A stretch of 64,000 nt of DNA from Eutrigla gurnardus (Eukaryota; Chordata; Actinopteri; Perciformes; Triglidae). Under the pieces are notes generated by a model that saw only the letters and a list, made by a program, of their open reading frames with translations, had not been told where the DNA came from and searched no databases. The position numbers and the translations under genes were made by a program. This document shows positions 38,501 to 63,560 of this stretch, piece after piece (position 1 is the stretch's first letter; each line of letters starts with the position of its first letter). The DNA is taken from assembly GCA_963514095.1 (NCBI GenBank), contig OY741271.1, forward strand, positions 13,694,772-13,758,771, in the 5' to 3' direction.

Positions 38501-41479
38501 CTTTGTAGAAAGGCCTATTACAGTAGTTCCCCCTTCACTCAAAACAGCTTTATTTTGAGTGCTAATCTCCACCGGCCAGACGGATGGATGTGCAGTTTTC
38601 ACAAGGAGGAACTTGTAACTGCAGGATTTTGAAGTCACTGTATTTTCTGCTTGTCCCAGACTTCCACTCGCACCAACAATCTGTTAACAGTGTGAAACAA
38701 CACTAACCACAAACAAGTGCTACTTGATGCCCCCCTCCCCGTGTGTGTGTACGTGCGTGCGCGCGCATGTGTGTGTCCAGTGACTTTCTCATGTCTTTTT
38801 GACATTGGCAGTATAGGCTGACTGCGTGGGTCGATTGGCCCCGTGTAAATGGAAGGAGTTTACAGGATGTGAGGGGGGGCCAAAGTGCTGGATCAGTGAA
38901 AACCGAGAAGACCCGCATCTCACCCCTGCTGCCTGCCTGCCTGGACATCTTCAGCCAGCAAGCAGACGTGTCCTTCCGCTGAAAGCAGCGCCCCAGTCAA
39001 ACACACCAGCTGGTCCATAAGTGTCACAAAACGTGACTGGGACCCTTCAGACTTTGATTATTATGTAACACTAAAGACAATATCATAATACTTCCATCCC
39101 ATTTCATTAATTTATTAAACATGCAACACTTAATATAGAGCTTCCTTAAAGACCACATCCAGCACACAGTTCAATTCTAATAAAAAAAAACATGTCAGTG
39201 AGTTCGGGCGCAAATTCAAGAGGGACTGTTGCCAAAAACTCGATCATCGCATATTCAAATTCAAAAATAGCAAGCGGACTAAAAGCCGCAGAAAATTCTC
39301 GGGGACTTGGCTGTGTGAAATGTGCGGGTCGTGCATAATTTATTAAGAAAGCTGTAATCCATCCATCCGTGTGTCCGTCTGCCTATGGCTTTGTGTACAG
39401 TCATTGATCATGCCGTGGATCCAGAAACGAGAGGTTTCATTCCACCGGAGCTTCACATCCAGATGAAGCGCTGAGACGCCGCCGGAGCCCCGTTTGTCTC
39501 TCTCTCTCTGCTGTGTTGTGGGGGGGATGTTTGGACGAGGCGCGGTGCTCTGCTTTTAGTTCATGCCTTTTGCCGTCAAGAACAAAAAAACTGTGGCTTT
39601 CACACCCAAGTTGAGGAGACCGACATCCACGTCTACTGCGGATGTCCCTGACCAATTCAAGCGTCTTTCTGCTCAACGAGGTGGGTTGTTTTCAGTTGTT
39701 TAAAAAAAAAAAAAAAGATTATTCCTAAAGGGGTTTGAAACCAAGATGCATGCGTCGTTGCTGTCCCATCACACATAAACAAAGCAGCTCCTGGATAGCG
39801 ATGATGAAATTAGGCAGGCTGACCTCACTGGGAGTCTTTCACTTCGGAGGATCGGAGGCATGCGTTGGCGCTGTCAGTCTGCCAGCAGGGATTAGGGACA
39901 AGGTGGGCTGCAGTGGTACTTTACATGTGCACGGTAAACATTTATTAAACAACAAATACAGAATAATTGGTCAGCTGGAGCAACAGATGAAGACGATCAT
40001 CCAGCACATGCTTCCACCTTATTATTTAGGGTGCTGAGAGAAATAGATTCATTGAGGCTATAGCTTCATAATATTTCTGTCACTTACATGCAGTCATAAA
40101 ACAGTTGTTTACTGTTGAATGAGAACACATTAGTATTCTAGCTGCTCGGTACAGACAAATCAATCCACTGTCAACAAGTCTCCCCTTCATACTTAATGTC
40201 ATTTCAGTACACGTGAGACCGACTTATACCTGCTGGCTAATGGGGTTGAATTATATTCTTACTGTAATTAATATTCTCAGTACGCTTTGGAACAGAATGA
40301 CACCAGGAAAAGGTTAATATTCACATTTAAAAATATATATTTATAGTCATAAGTGAGGGCAACGCTTGTGCAAAGAAAATATTTAAGTTTGGGAAATACA
40401 AACAATTAAAGAAGGGCATTTCGAGTAAAACTACCTACTGTAAAAATGTTATGTGTAGCAATAGATGATGTGATAGCTGTAAATACAATATGCATGATGT
40501 CATTCACTTCAATGACTCAGAATTGTAATCCCATGTTTCCAAATGTATCAGTTCTCTCTCGATAACGTTGATCCACTATTAGCTGTTGAACAGAGAACAG
40601 AGAACTCTGTTATAATAAAGAAAAGTGTGTTGAAATAATAATACAATAATGCACAACAACGTTTCATAACCATTCATGTTTATGGTTTGTGTGTTCGCTA
40701 TGAGGGTTTCTGCCTCGGCTGCTTGAGCCTGACCGTCCTAAACATTAAACGGGTTACCATGACACTCTTCTGCTCTGACTTATTGAAGATACAAATAGAG
40801 AGAATGAGACTTTATTTGACATAAAGAAAACAAATTGCTGAAGGTTGAGACACTGTGGCCCTCCTGTGAGATAATCCATCAACCAGGACACCTTTGGGGC
40901 ATCCATCTGCACCTCTATGAGCTTGTTTTTCCACCCAGAGAGTCTGGAGTGTGTTGAAGGCGCTTCAAAAGTCAAAGCACATGATCTTGACCGAGCTGCC
41001 AGCTGGGGAAAGGTCCTCTAGAGGAGCTAGATGATTGCAAAATTCACCACCGCGGGGGGTCGAGTCAGGCTCTCTGCAGGAGATTTATCCGGCGTGCTAA
41101 AAGTCTCTCCAGTGTCATGTTAAAGCAGGTTTTCTTTCCCACTTCTAATTAAGCATCTCCCCTTGAAAAACAAGCAGCAAAATGACTTGTGCCATCTTAT
41201 TTAGGTTACATAACATTTGGTGCAGGTTTGAGACTCTTGCTTTGGAATAACCTAGAGGAAAGGGAAGAGTTACTTGAGTTCTTTGGAAAGTGAGCAACAA
41301 AAAACGTTGTCCGATATAATGACATTTCGGTTGTAGCATAAGACAGAAAGAAAACAATAGTTTGCCGAGGGAATTTGTGTTGTTTAATGTTGTTGCTTAA
41401 TTGTACTTTGTAAATCATTTCAATTCGATTTTTGATTGCCGACTAATGTTTTGCATTTTTATGCCTTTGCACTGTTGTT

Positions 41480-41735
41480 TTCGGGTTTTCCGTCAGACTG
41501 TCCCTTCGCCCGTCCCCTTCTCGTGAACGCAATATCTCAACAACGCCGTGAAGGAGTTTCAATGTCATCTTGGTCTTGGACTCACTGATTTGAATTTTGG
41601 TGGCCAGAAGTGAAAGGTCAGGGTCACTGTGACCTCACAAGACATGTGTTTGGCCATAACTCAAGATTTGAAATGCTATTATTGACAATTTCAGACAAAT
41701 GTCCAACAGGATAAAATAATGAAGTGATGACATTT
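41480..41735 (+). mobile_element. Dispersed fish repeat, degenerate
   Basis: Recognisable words are GAACGCAATATCTCAACAACGC, AGGTCAGGGTCACTGTGACCTC, GGCCATAACTCAAG and AAATAATGAAGTGATGACATT, in the order known from a repeat found widely in percomorph genomes. No coding capacity is seen. The family name is not certain to me. Confidence 0.55.
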
Positions 41736-42365
41736 TGGGCAGACATGGATTGATGCAGCAACATGACTGGTTGGTGGAAGCGTCCAATCCCGAGGCCGTA
41801 ATCCAACAGCCCAGAGACCAAAAACCACACCAGACGTTATGTAATGTGCTGTGCGTGCGTGCTCTTCATGCATAAAGTACACTGTCTGTGTGAAGAGCTG
41901 CTTGGTGACACTATCAGTCACTTCGCTGGCATCCCACCGGTCTGTTTACCTCCTCCCTCCTCTTGGCGTGTGCACTTCAAACGGGGATCAGGTCTATGTT
42001 GGAACGCACTCCGTACCTGCATGTCTGAACCCATCACGCGCTGTACGAACCTCATGAAAGGATTTGGCAGCAGCCAGGTGTCATCTCCCTCCACTAAAAA
42101 ATCAACGCAGCATCCCCGGTACCTTAAAATAGCCCCTCATCCATAATGCAGCAGCAGCTCTGCCCACAGAGGCGCTTCTTATGGGACAGACTGACAGACA
42201 GCTGCACTCAATGCTTGGGTGCAGCTACTAAAGCTGCTCGCTCTCCCTCCCTCCCTGCCTGTCTCACGCTCGGTGCAAAGCGCTGTGGAGTTTAACTTTC
42301 AAACCTTCATTCATTCATGTTTTATTCACATTCTACTGCTCATGCAGCAGTCAAATGAATGTGGG

Positions 42366-42406
<41 letters not shown>

Positions 42407-43117
42407 TTTTTCCCTCCTCCGCCTCACTGTTTCCTGCAATCTATCCTATGAATTATGAATCTCAACTTTGCTGGAGCTTTTCACATCACCCGTAGTCATG
42501 GTTTTATGCTGTCTGTCTTTTAGATGCATGTTACCGCACTCTATCTTACGCACAGCGTTTTTACACAAATTAAATAATGAAAAAGATCTTCGTGTCTTGA
42601 GATTTTAAGTTGATTTGGTATGTTTTTTTTACATCCACATCTGCACACGTAGTGTAGCTGAGCAGGTGTCAGAGTACAGCCAGCCGTGACATCTGCAGTG
42701 GGGACGCCTCCACATGTCCAACAGAGACAACTTACACGGCTCCCGTATCCCCTCAACGCCACCAGACCGCCTCCCGTCTCTAAACTTATGACTTTTGACA
42801 TGTTGAAATCCTCAGTGGTTAAAAACACAATGCTGCAGGACTGTAGAAATGGATGATATTCCTCTATGACACAATGTGTGTGTAATTTACACAACATGGT
42901 TGAAGAGACCACTGTCCACTTACTTGTGGTAATACAGCATACAATTTTATTTTAGAAAACCTTGCACATTTGTGACATTGACCCCATGCACAAAGCGATT
43001 TGCATAAAAAAAAAATTGTTTCCGGACTTAAATGTGAAATAATATGTCCGACTTAAACCTGAACACAATTTGAACAGGTTCTTATTTGGAACACAAATTG
43101 GTCAGTCATGACCTTCG

Positions 43118-43283
43118 CCCACCATTAGTGTGACCTCCCTGTTGCTCAGGTGGCTGAATGGATGCAAACGCCTGCAGTCGGCTTCCAAAATCCTCACAGA
43201 AGAGTGGAGGTGGCATCTTAACTATTTTGTAATAATAATCTAAAGGGTGTAATATTCATGCGTCCACATACTTTTGTCCATTA
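43118..43283 (+). mobile_element. Tc1-like transposon relic, 3' end
   Basis: GTGTGACCTCCC, GTGGCTGAATGGATGCAAA, GAAGAGTGGAGG and the ending GCGTCCACATACTTTTGTCC correspond to the last part of a Tc1/mariner transposase gene and its 3' terminus. It is a second copy of the family seen at 63333-63560 and is heavily decayed. Confidence 0.55.
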
Positions 43284-43379
43284 TGAGCTTGTTTGAATCC
43301 CAAGATGTTAATGAGAAAAATGCTGATTTCTTTAGACAGACATTCCTGAATGAACTTAACATGCAGCTGCAGCTGCAGA

Positions 43380-43676
43380 GTCCCGTTGGACGTGCGAGGT
43401 GGAGATGAAGGTAGGCGAGGGGAGAGGCAGAGAGGATGGGAAGGACGATATGCAGAGCAGAGAGAGCCTCACTGACGTAGCGAAGGGTTGTGTACGGAGA
43501 GTGGTGGAGAATAAGAGAGGAGGGGGGAGATGTAGAGAAAGAGAGAGGGATAGACTGCTTACAAGCACGCTACAGTACACTTCAGTGTTACCCAAGAGAG
43601 AGAGAGCACACCATGACCGACTAGCAGAGCGAGCGAGTGAGAGAGACGGGGAGTGTGCTCTCCTACCTCCAACCGA
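43380..43676 (+). other. Candidate alternative 5' exon or promoter of cacnb3
   Basis: Purine-rich sequence open in one frame ends at a strong plus-strand donor (CCGA/GTAAGT at 43676/43677). It lies about 4.9 kb upstream of the first coding exon. The frame does not encode the beta-3 N terminus beginning MYDDSY that I know from mammals, so if it is an exon it is probably noncoding. Support is weak. Confidence 0.25.
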
Positions 43677-46031
43677 GTAAGTACGCTGCTATCTCTTCTG
43701 CGTCTTATCACTGCTGCAAATCACATTGATGGCCACTGTAAACCTAACAATAGATCCATCTGTGGCTTTTGAATAATAACTGAATAGATCGTGATTAAAA
43801 GAAAATGTATCACTTTGAAGAAACAGTAAAAGCCTTTCAACTCTGCTTCTGTAAAATTTTGAGTGAGAGTTTGAGAAATGTGAGTGGATGTATGCGGCTG
43901 TCAAAGTGGGGCATGGCTGAATCTTTTTTCTTTTTCTTTACATTCGTTTTCTTGACCAAATTTGATGTCTTCATCCAAATGCCTCACCCTCATCGCTGAC
44001 ATTTCTGTGGAAAGTCTGGAGTTGCACTAAAGCAGAAAATGGCATTTAGTGCAGTTGTGTGACAGAGGAGCAGTGGTGGGGAGCTGTGGGCACACTTGAA
44101 GGCGTTCACGCTTTCTCTGGTTGTGTGTGTGTGTGTGTGTGGGGTGGGGGGGGGAGTGCATTTGGGACCGCTAGGCTTCCTGTGTGGGGTCAATTAAATA
44201 CTGCATGAGACAGAGCACTAAAAGCCTATCCCGTGAGGAGCGAAGTGCTTTGTGTGTTTGTGCATGCATGCATATGTGTGTGTGTGTTGGCGCATCAGTG
44301 TGCAATGCCTTGATTAAATTTGATGAACCAGCAATGTTGAGAGGGCCAAAGATTCCATTTCAGCTTCTGTTTGAGTTTCCGTTTAGAAACACTGCCTTTA
44401 AAAAAAAAAAAAAAAAAAAAAACATGTTTCACTAATTAAAAATCAAGAACGCAAGGAAGAATGCTCTCTCTCATTTGTTCTTTGTGTGTTTGGCTGGTCT
44501 TATCTAGGACAATATTTCCAGTTGGTCCATCCGTCTTTCTTGGCTGGAACTTCTGCAATCACACCAATGCACGTTCATTAAGCCCCGTGTAGTCACTGAA
44601 AATGTTTAAGAATCAAGCGTTAATTAGAACGCGCTGTTTTTAGGTGTAAAAAGCTGGAATACCCAAATATGTAGGGCGCCATTACATATTGATACGTCTG
44701 ACATTCCCTCAGTTAGCTCAGCCCACTCGCCAAGACGCACCAATTAGGCCTAACTCAACTTAAATCAGGTCAGCGTCGAACAAACGGATTTAATGAAGGA
44801 TGCGGCGGCGCGGTGCCATTATGTGCTGCACTGTAGGTACACAGCTTTATGTGGGTTAGCTCCAGCCTCTCCGCACTTTGAAGCAGTTTGGAGAAGTCAG
44901 GTTGAGGGATCCCTGGGGGGATGAAAGCCTAAGTATGCGCAGCCCAGCCGGCAAGACCAAGTCCACAGCGGAGATGAAAGATAGAGATCCATGACAGGAC
45001 TGCTCCTCTTCCTCCACTGCGTGCCAACTTCACTGCCGTCATTACATTGTCCTCATTGCATCAGTAGCTTCTCTCTTTGCGGTTGGCTGAGACAAGAGTT
45101 TTTTTTTTCTTCTCATTTTTAGACCTCCATAGACTGCTGCTGCTGCTGCTGTGAGGGCTTTCTCTTTGGCTCATACGAGATGTTTCCAGTTTTTAATCAG
45201 CCGTACAGACTGCAGCACACTTGGTGTGTTTGCTGATAAAAGCAGCTGTGTTGCGTGCGTTCAAAGTGATTATTTATAGGCTGCCGAGGGTTCATTACAG
45301 TCAGGGAGAAAGTATCATGGGGCAACATTAGAGCAGGAGGAGGGCGGAGCTGCTCGGGACAGGATGGAGTATCAATCTGGGTGGCTCTCCTATTGATCCA
45401 CTCTGCCCTACTCCGGTTGCACTGCCTCTCTGACTCCGGATGATCCACCTCCATCTGTAACGCTGCCGCAGCTCCCGGAGCATGCAGATGGCAAGGTGCA
45501 TCTTCACGAGTCAAAAGGTTGGAGGTGTGGACGGGTGACTGCAAACGTTTCTGTGCTTAAAAATCTCCAGATTCTGTGGGGATATCTGGAACTCTTCTCT
45601 GACGTGCCCAAAGCCACAGAGTAGAGGTGGGAAGTAATGAAGGCAAATACTTCTTATACTTATTTATTTTTCTGACATTTTGCTTTTACTCCTTACATTT
45701 CAACATCATTAACAGGCTCGTTACTTTAGTTTTAATGCATTTGAGGGAAATCATTGATTTTCCTTTCATATGGCGCTATATTATGATATTCAGTAAAAAA
45801 AAAAGCCAATAGAAATATCTTTCACAAGCATACATTTTACTTTACTTGTATTGAATAGTGTAGGTATTATGTATAATCAATTGCATAGTGTATTCCACAT
45901 AAATATTGTTGTGTACCATGAATAATTGTATAGGATGCCTTATGTATCATAAACTTTATCATGTAGGATGCCTTTTATCACGTTCATATAGAGAATATCT
46001 GTTCTCATCTTTTTGAGTGGTTTTTATATTG

Positions 46032-46034
<3 letters not shown>

Positions 46035-46115
<81 letters not shown>
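46035..46115. repeat. (GT)n microsatellite, 81 bp
   Basis: Perfect GT repeat in the intergenic interval. Confidence 0.96.
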
Positions 46116-46117
<2 letters not shown>

Positions 46118-46184
46118 GGTGTTATTCGTTTTGTGAGTACTTAGTTGTTTTTGTGTCTACCTATAACATTTTTGTATTTTGTTG

Positions 46185-46290
46185 TATCTACTTGTTTTGG
46201 GGACTACAGATACAAATCTGGTGCACTCATCTTTTTATTTTCTGCATAATTAATGCAATGTTGCACAAATAAACTAATAAAAAAATACTT
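46185..46290 (+). mobile_element. LINE-type 3' tail
   Basis: TTTTGGGGACTACAGATACAAATCTGGTGCA followed by a TGCAATGTTGCACAAATAAA-like ending resembles the 3' tail of a fish LINE (GGACTACAGATGAAAATTAGC consensus). No RT frame accompanies it. Confidence 0.4.
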
Positions 46291-48240
46291 TGTGAAAATA
46301 AATAATTACTCATATCAGTATCAAACGTTAATACACGTTTGGTACCAACCGAAATGTGTCTGTAGCAGCATCATGAGTGTAGGAAATCATCTACTTTGAT
46401 CTTCAATCAGATATTTAAAACATATTTTGCAGAGATTAGATCATATTTTATTGAGGTAAAGCTTTATAGCTGCTTCTGTGTAGACAACATTTATTATTTG
46501 ATAACTTTGGAAGCAAAAACAGGATTTATCCCTCAAAGTAAAGAATTTTGAGGGAAAAGTATTGTTATTAGCACCCTGCCGTGCTGGGAATTAGCATACC
46601 TAACCATGATCTTGTTTTGATCGTGAGCCTGTGTGAACTTTGAAGGTAAGTGCTAAAAAAAGAAACATTATGAAGTACACCTGCATCATATTACCAGGAG
46701 GATTGAACAACACTCGATGTAATATCATCCTGTTGGAGAGAGGAATAACAACATATTGTACCATTGCTGCAGAGACTTGGATCCATGTAGCTGGAACAGA
46801 GACGAGCCTCAGTGGCTGTCTGTCCTTGTTCTCAGCCACTTAGTTCACATTCAGATGGGCTATCTGGCATCGGTGAATATAGCTGAGCCAGTCTCAAATC
46901 TGCTTTGCTCTTTCTTGAGGGAATTCAGTGAACTTTGACAATCCCCTGCTATCCTCTCCCCACTGCCAACCCCAGTCTGTGATGGGAGGTGTGGAAGGAG
47001 AGGATAGCTATATTTAGACTGACTGAAGAGCAAAAAAAAAAAAAAAAAAAAAGTTTGTGCCGTTAATCTCTGGTTCTGTTGTCCTGGCTGCCTTCCTCCT
47101 GCTGCCTTTATCTGTCTTTGTACCTGTTCTCCCCTTGTCTTTATCATTCTATCTCCCTCTCTGCATTTCAAGTGAAGGAGCTTAAAAGTGACGACACACG
47201 GCATGATACACATTTATAAAACTCTCCTTTCAGGATTTCCCCCTGTTTAAGTTAAAACTAATTTGCGATTCAGGTGTGTTTCTTCTGTTTCTAGCTCTCT
47301 TTTTCTTTTTTTGTGTGTTTGCTCCCTCCCCTTCTTTGCATTCCTCTCCCGCTGTTTAAAAAGCTGTTACTCAATGGTTGCTTCATGCACAACACTAATG
47401 ATGAAAATAGTCCCCCTATCTTCTCAGCTCCAGAGGCATCCAAGGGAGTTAGTTGCACTTCAACAATGTGTGTGTGTGTGTTTGTGTGTGTGTTTGTATG
47501 CTTGCTTCCCTTTAATTTTAAAAGCCATGTAGAAATATAGCCCTGAGACACTTTTTTGCTAAAAGCCCTGGTCGAGTGCACTTCATTCTTAAGCAGCCAA
47601 AGTTGAATGAGGGTGAGAGAGCGCATGCTGCCAGCATAATGGATGCTGAAAGTAGGGTCCTCGGTGCCTGGGGGCAACATGGAGAAGAGGCATGCAGGCC
47701 AGCCAGGAACAACGAGGCTCGTCTCCTACAATAGAGACCTCTCTGCTGGCTTATTAAGACATCTGATGGACTCTACATGGCTGCTTGCTGACTCATCGCT
47801 GCGTTTCTGTTCTGTAGACTCATGCATCACCTTCCTGTCAGGAGGACGGTGCAGGCAGACAGGCAGGCGGGCACAGCCCTGCCCTCCTTTATTCCTCTTT
47901 GTCTTTTCATTTCTCCATTCACGTCCTCCTCTGGTCGTGTCTCCCTCTGCTACCTTCACACCCTTTGTGTTGTGGGAAAAAGAGAGAGAGCCATTAATTG
48001 GCAGAGGAATGGCGGTCTTAGTCGTCTCTCAGCCTTTTCCTTGGTTATTGTTATTATCACTTAACATGGCTTACATAACGGATTATTTATAGATGATCTA
48101 TCTGGGCCCAGTGAATATGATGCTCTGCAGTGGGAGATTAAACACCGGACCAGCCCCGGTTGATTTTATGTGACTTTTTCAGGATCTCTTAGAGCAGCAC
48201 GTAAGAGACATGAGAGGAATGTACTAATGTAATGCTGGAG

Positions 48241-48559
48241 AGGGATACATGATTTGTGTAGTGGGGCGACTCACGGGAGCAGAGGGGAGGGGAAGGGAGG
48301 GAGGGGAGAGCAGAAGAAAGGGAGGCTCGAAGCTGAAGCAACCCACCGTACTGTACCAGTATGCAGGCGTGTACCCACCAGTGCCGCAGTCGGGCATCAA
48401 TTTTGTATAGGAAATGGCTGTTGAGACAACGCGGCAACGTCAGCTGTGAAGCACTTAGGCTGAGCACAACTCCCTCTCTCTCCCCCCTTGTAACCACGGG
48501 CTGAGTTGAGGGGGGGGGGGGGTCTATGCGATGGGGGAAAGAGCGCTGGCAGCAGAAGC
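48241..48559 (+). promoter_or_regulatory. cacnb3: cacnb3 proximal promoter/5' UTR, G-rich
   Basis: The 320 bases before the cacnb3 start are strongly G-rich on the plus strand. Four or more G-runs occur at 48284-48307 (GGGGAGGGGAAGGGAGGG and onward), and a continuous G tract of about 12 lies near 48510-48522, only about 40 bases from the ATG. No TATA box is evident, and the start site of transcription is not determined. Confidence 0.4.
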
Positions 48560-59789
<11,230 letters not shown>

Positions 59790-60287
59790 AGCACAGGGAC
59801 CAGGGCGCCACCAGGGGGCAGCAGCAGCCCTCAACTCTCCAAAGGCAGCCACCACCACACCCCAGACGAAGAAGAGAACAAGAGTCCCTGGAGAAGAGAA
59901 AGAGCAAGGGGTTGGTGAGCTGGAGGAAGAGGAGACACACACACACAGAGAGAGGAGCGGGAGGAGGAAGATTCAACAGAGGAGCTTCCACCTCACTGCT
60001 GCCCCCTCGGGTCGAGCTCCCTGCTCCCACCGCCACGCGACAACTCAGGGCCGCTTTCTACAGCTGCACGCCTGCTGGTGACAAAAAACCAGTGCAGCAG
60101 TGCAGTCACTGCACGCCACCTCCCCCTTACCCTTCCTCCCACCCTGACCTTGTTCCCAACGCCCTGCTTTCACACCGGAAGTCACGTCTCTCACCTGACC
60201 ACGCTGAGCCAGCCCATGTGTTATCAGGCCGCCCTGAAGCGGCTGTCCCAGACACACATAGGCTTATTCAGATGTTGTTGTAGATAG

Positions 60288-63200
60288 ATGACACACCTGT
60301 GAAGGCAGAGTATGTGAGCATACAGAACTGTAGCATAGCAATCAGTATAACACAAGATACAAAGATGAGTAGCTTCCCCGGGTTTTCCTCTCTTGATAAA
60401 TCCCCCTCCAGCCAAAGAGTGCAGGGAGTGACATGACACCAGGCTCTTTAGCTCCCTGTGAGCTGTCATTCCAGTTTAACTTAATCTTTCCTCAAAGGCA
60501 CAATTGTTTCGAGCATAATCTGTGTTGGGACACACAAGGTAAATGAAAACTTGCTTTCTGAATTTGTTTGTCCAGTAGCCTTTTTTTTTTAAGTATTCTT
60601 TATTCCCCCCTTTTTTATTTTACAGTCACTAACTATACTACTATCTCTGTAATTCATATCTTGGCACTCAGTATAGCTGATCACATATGTATATGCGGTG
60701 ATGCAAAACGCATGCATGACAAGCACATACTTGCACATCAACAGTCTATATGCATCTTTTGTCACAGTAAATGTATAAATGCTCGAAGGATTATTTACAA
60801 TAACTGAGGTTCGTTTGCATACAGCTGGTGGCAAATCCCACAACATGACCTTCAATATTAACCCAAAACTGGGGTTATCAGATATGATTATTATTTTTGA
60901 CAAACACATCATTTGCACATAATGTGTAGCACATCCAGATATTAGGAGATTCAGTGATATTTAACACGTGTAAACATACAAACAACAAAAAAGGACAGAT
61001 GCGTTGCTCCAGTCTTACGCACCTGGTGTTCACTGCCCAAACTGGCCGAGATAATGCCTTTCAAGAAAATCTGTAAATCTGAGACTGAAACAATGACTAT
61101 CTTCTTTTTTTATCTTTTGAAAAAAACAGACTCTTATAACCAGATATTGTACTTTTTTTTTTTTTAAACAGTAATTTCCATCAGATGCTTATTGTAATTT
61201 TACATCCTTGTCAAAAGGAGAAGGAAATGAGATTTCAACACGTTCTTCAGGGTTCCAAGTGGACTGGATATCATAATAAAACACCACCATAGTCGATTTA
61301 GTGTATGATTTCCAAAGACAATAGATGTAAAGATTAATAACCCAATTTAATGTTACCTCAGCATGTGCGCTGAATGTGTAACAGTAAATAAAACATATGA
61401 CCACAAACGAAACAGGAACATATCAGCTAACTTATATATCGGTATATCGATGGAACTAAGTTGCTCGATGAAAAAGGAGTAGCTAGATTAGCACTCATCC
61501 TCCACTAGACCACCGTGCTACAACACTGAGGAGAACACTTTCACATCAACACATTGGGATGGTTTACTTCCCAAATAAGCCCAGTGAATTCTCCTTACTT
61601 TTTGGCAACTAAAATAAACCTGTGTGGCAGGCCTATGTAGAGGGACCTCTGGTGGTAGCTTTGTTTATGCTCATATCCACCACTGCTTATTTCCCTGAAC
61701 ATTGCATTATGTAATCCACATACGTTAAGAATATCTGCAACTTCCAGTCATTCCACTAGTTAAATAAATACCTGTGCTGCAAATACCAAAAGCTTCATCC
61801 ACACTTTGCATAAAGCCACCGGTTGCCTCGTTTTGTTTAAGTAATCTATTGGGCAAATACTCAAAAGAATGAGTGCAATTCAATAATTCACAGATTCTCG
61901 ACATCAATGCATCTGCTTTTATCATATAAGACTGATAGAATAGAACTCAGCTAACACACCACATATGTAAATAATGGAACGTATGTGCATGACATATTGT
62001 ATTCATGTTTCATCAGAAGGGCTTTTTAGGACCATCCTCACATGAGTAAATCAAGACGGATACGTGTATCAAGGCTTAATTGTACATACTGTATATTCAA
62101 TATGCAGATATTATTAGTATTATTATTATCAATTTGCACAGAAAAAAACAACACATGCCAACAGGAAGAAGGAGGGTTTTAGTGACAGTACACACTTCTA
62201 TACTCAGAATGCCTCAGAAAGCATGTCTTTATATGTATTTTCCTCTCTTTTTAGAACGATGCACTGCAGTTAGTTAGGACCACCGTGAAGTTTGCTTCCA
62301 ATGACACCCACATTCATTTCTGAAGGAGCAGGTTTGAGATACATAACTTCTACTTGATGAAACTCAGAGAGCACAGACAGCACAGTACCTTCCTTCGATT
62401 AAAATAAACAGATTCCAGCTCCTTGTATTTGCTTAAGTTTTAGTTCAGGACATTTCTACAAAAGGGGTATTATTCTTTGGACATTCAAAGCACAATTTTT
62501 TACAATTATCATTTCCTATTGTGTTTCACTTGCCGAAATTCTGTATGCAATACAAAGTCTAGCATTGACGAGACACTAGCTGAGACTATCAATGTATCTC
62601 CTCAGTTATGAGGGGTGATATTGCACTACTATCATTTATATGTCTGCTTTACGATGCAATAAATGCACTAAACGTTATGCTGTAACCCACCTCCAATACC
62701 AAACGAGTTGTCTGGCCCGATGATGATGATGATGATGTCAACATTTCATGTGTTTTCTGCCAAGTCAACAACATAAATGATATCCCACAGTGTCTGGTGA
62801 TGATGTGTACAGGGTGCATCTTTTGTCTATAGCACATTTGAAAGAGGGGGTGAATAAAACTTAACAACATTTAAGTAACATTTCTGCCCGTGTTGTTTTT
62901 ATTTCTCCATGGCAACTAATGACGCTGCCAACAGGGGGCAGACGTGGCATGTCTGTATCTTCAGGTTATCCTGTGGAATCGTCTGTCTATAATATACCAT
63001 ACAGGGATTACTTTTTGTCTCTCTTTAAAATGCAAGTCACCCTCATCACAAACAAAAACAGAGTTCTCATTTTCCTCCAGTGGAATGCAGCCGGGTTTTA
63101 TCTGGCAAGGTTTTCAGATTTCCTCAAATCCAAGTAACAACTGTTCCTGGAAGGACACATTGCTGTGACATTTTTTCAATGTGGGTTTTTGGTTAAAATA

Positions 63201-63332
63201 CGGCTCTGAAATAAGGTCTGCGGTAAACACAAGCTTTAAATACGTTTAAACATTCTGTTCTCCGTTTGCTGTTTCAAAATGACCGTGCCCTCGAGCACAA
63301 AGCTGTAATAAAAAATAAAAACAAGTTTCACA
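60288..63332 (+). other. cacnb3: Probable cacnb3 3' UTR and flanking sequence
   Basis: AT-rich sequence without recognisable genes or clear transposons. Candidate poly(A) signals on plus include AATAAA at about 62403 and 62847 (GAATAAAACTTAAC). A (GAT)n run lies near 62719-62737. A 3' UTR of about 2.5 kb would be usual for this gene type, but its end cannot be proven here. Confidence 0.35.
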
Positions 63333-63560
63333 GTTTGGTGTGGAAGGACTGGTCTGCACAGAGCCCTGACCTCAACCCCCGTCCAAAACCTTTGGGATGA
63401 ACTGGAACGCCGGCTATGAGCCAGACCCTGGTGAGCCGGACCTGATCGCCCCCCCGACCTCGCTCGTGTTCTTGTGGCTGAATGGGAGCAAATCCCTGCA
63501 ATCAGGTTATAAAATCCAGCAGAAAGCCTTAGAAGAGGGGAAGCTCTTAAGCATGTCAGT
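63333..63560 (+). mobile_element. Tc1-like transposase relic
   Basis: GTGTGGAAGGACTGG, CACAGAGCCCTGACCTCAAC, CCTTTGGGATGAACTGGAACG, TGTGGCTGAATGGGAGC and CAGAAAGCCTTAGAAGAG follow the order of the 3' third of Tc1/mariner transposase genes in fish (peptides like SPDLNP and LWDELE). The frame is disrupted, so it is a dead fragment. Confidence 0.65.

Larger units (their letters stand above)
37173..48240. other. Intergenic interval between divergent adcy6 and cacnb3
   Basis: About 11 kb with no coding exon that I can support. It contains a C/A homopolymer junction at 37474-37501, a MITE-like element (38245-38500), a fish dispersed repeat (41480-41735), a degenerate Tc1 relic (43118-43283), a possible 5' exon (about 43380-43676), a partial fish repeat near 45625-45760, a long (GT)n tract (46035-46115) with a LINE-type tail after it, and poly(A) runs at 44400-44422 and 47033-47052. 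The rest is unremarkable non-coding sequence, with short CT or GT tracts at 42371-42404 and 44122-44140. Confidence 0.6.
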
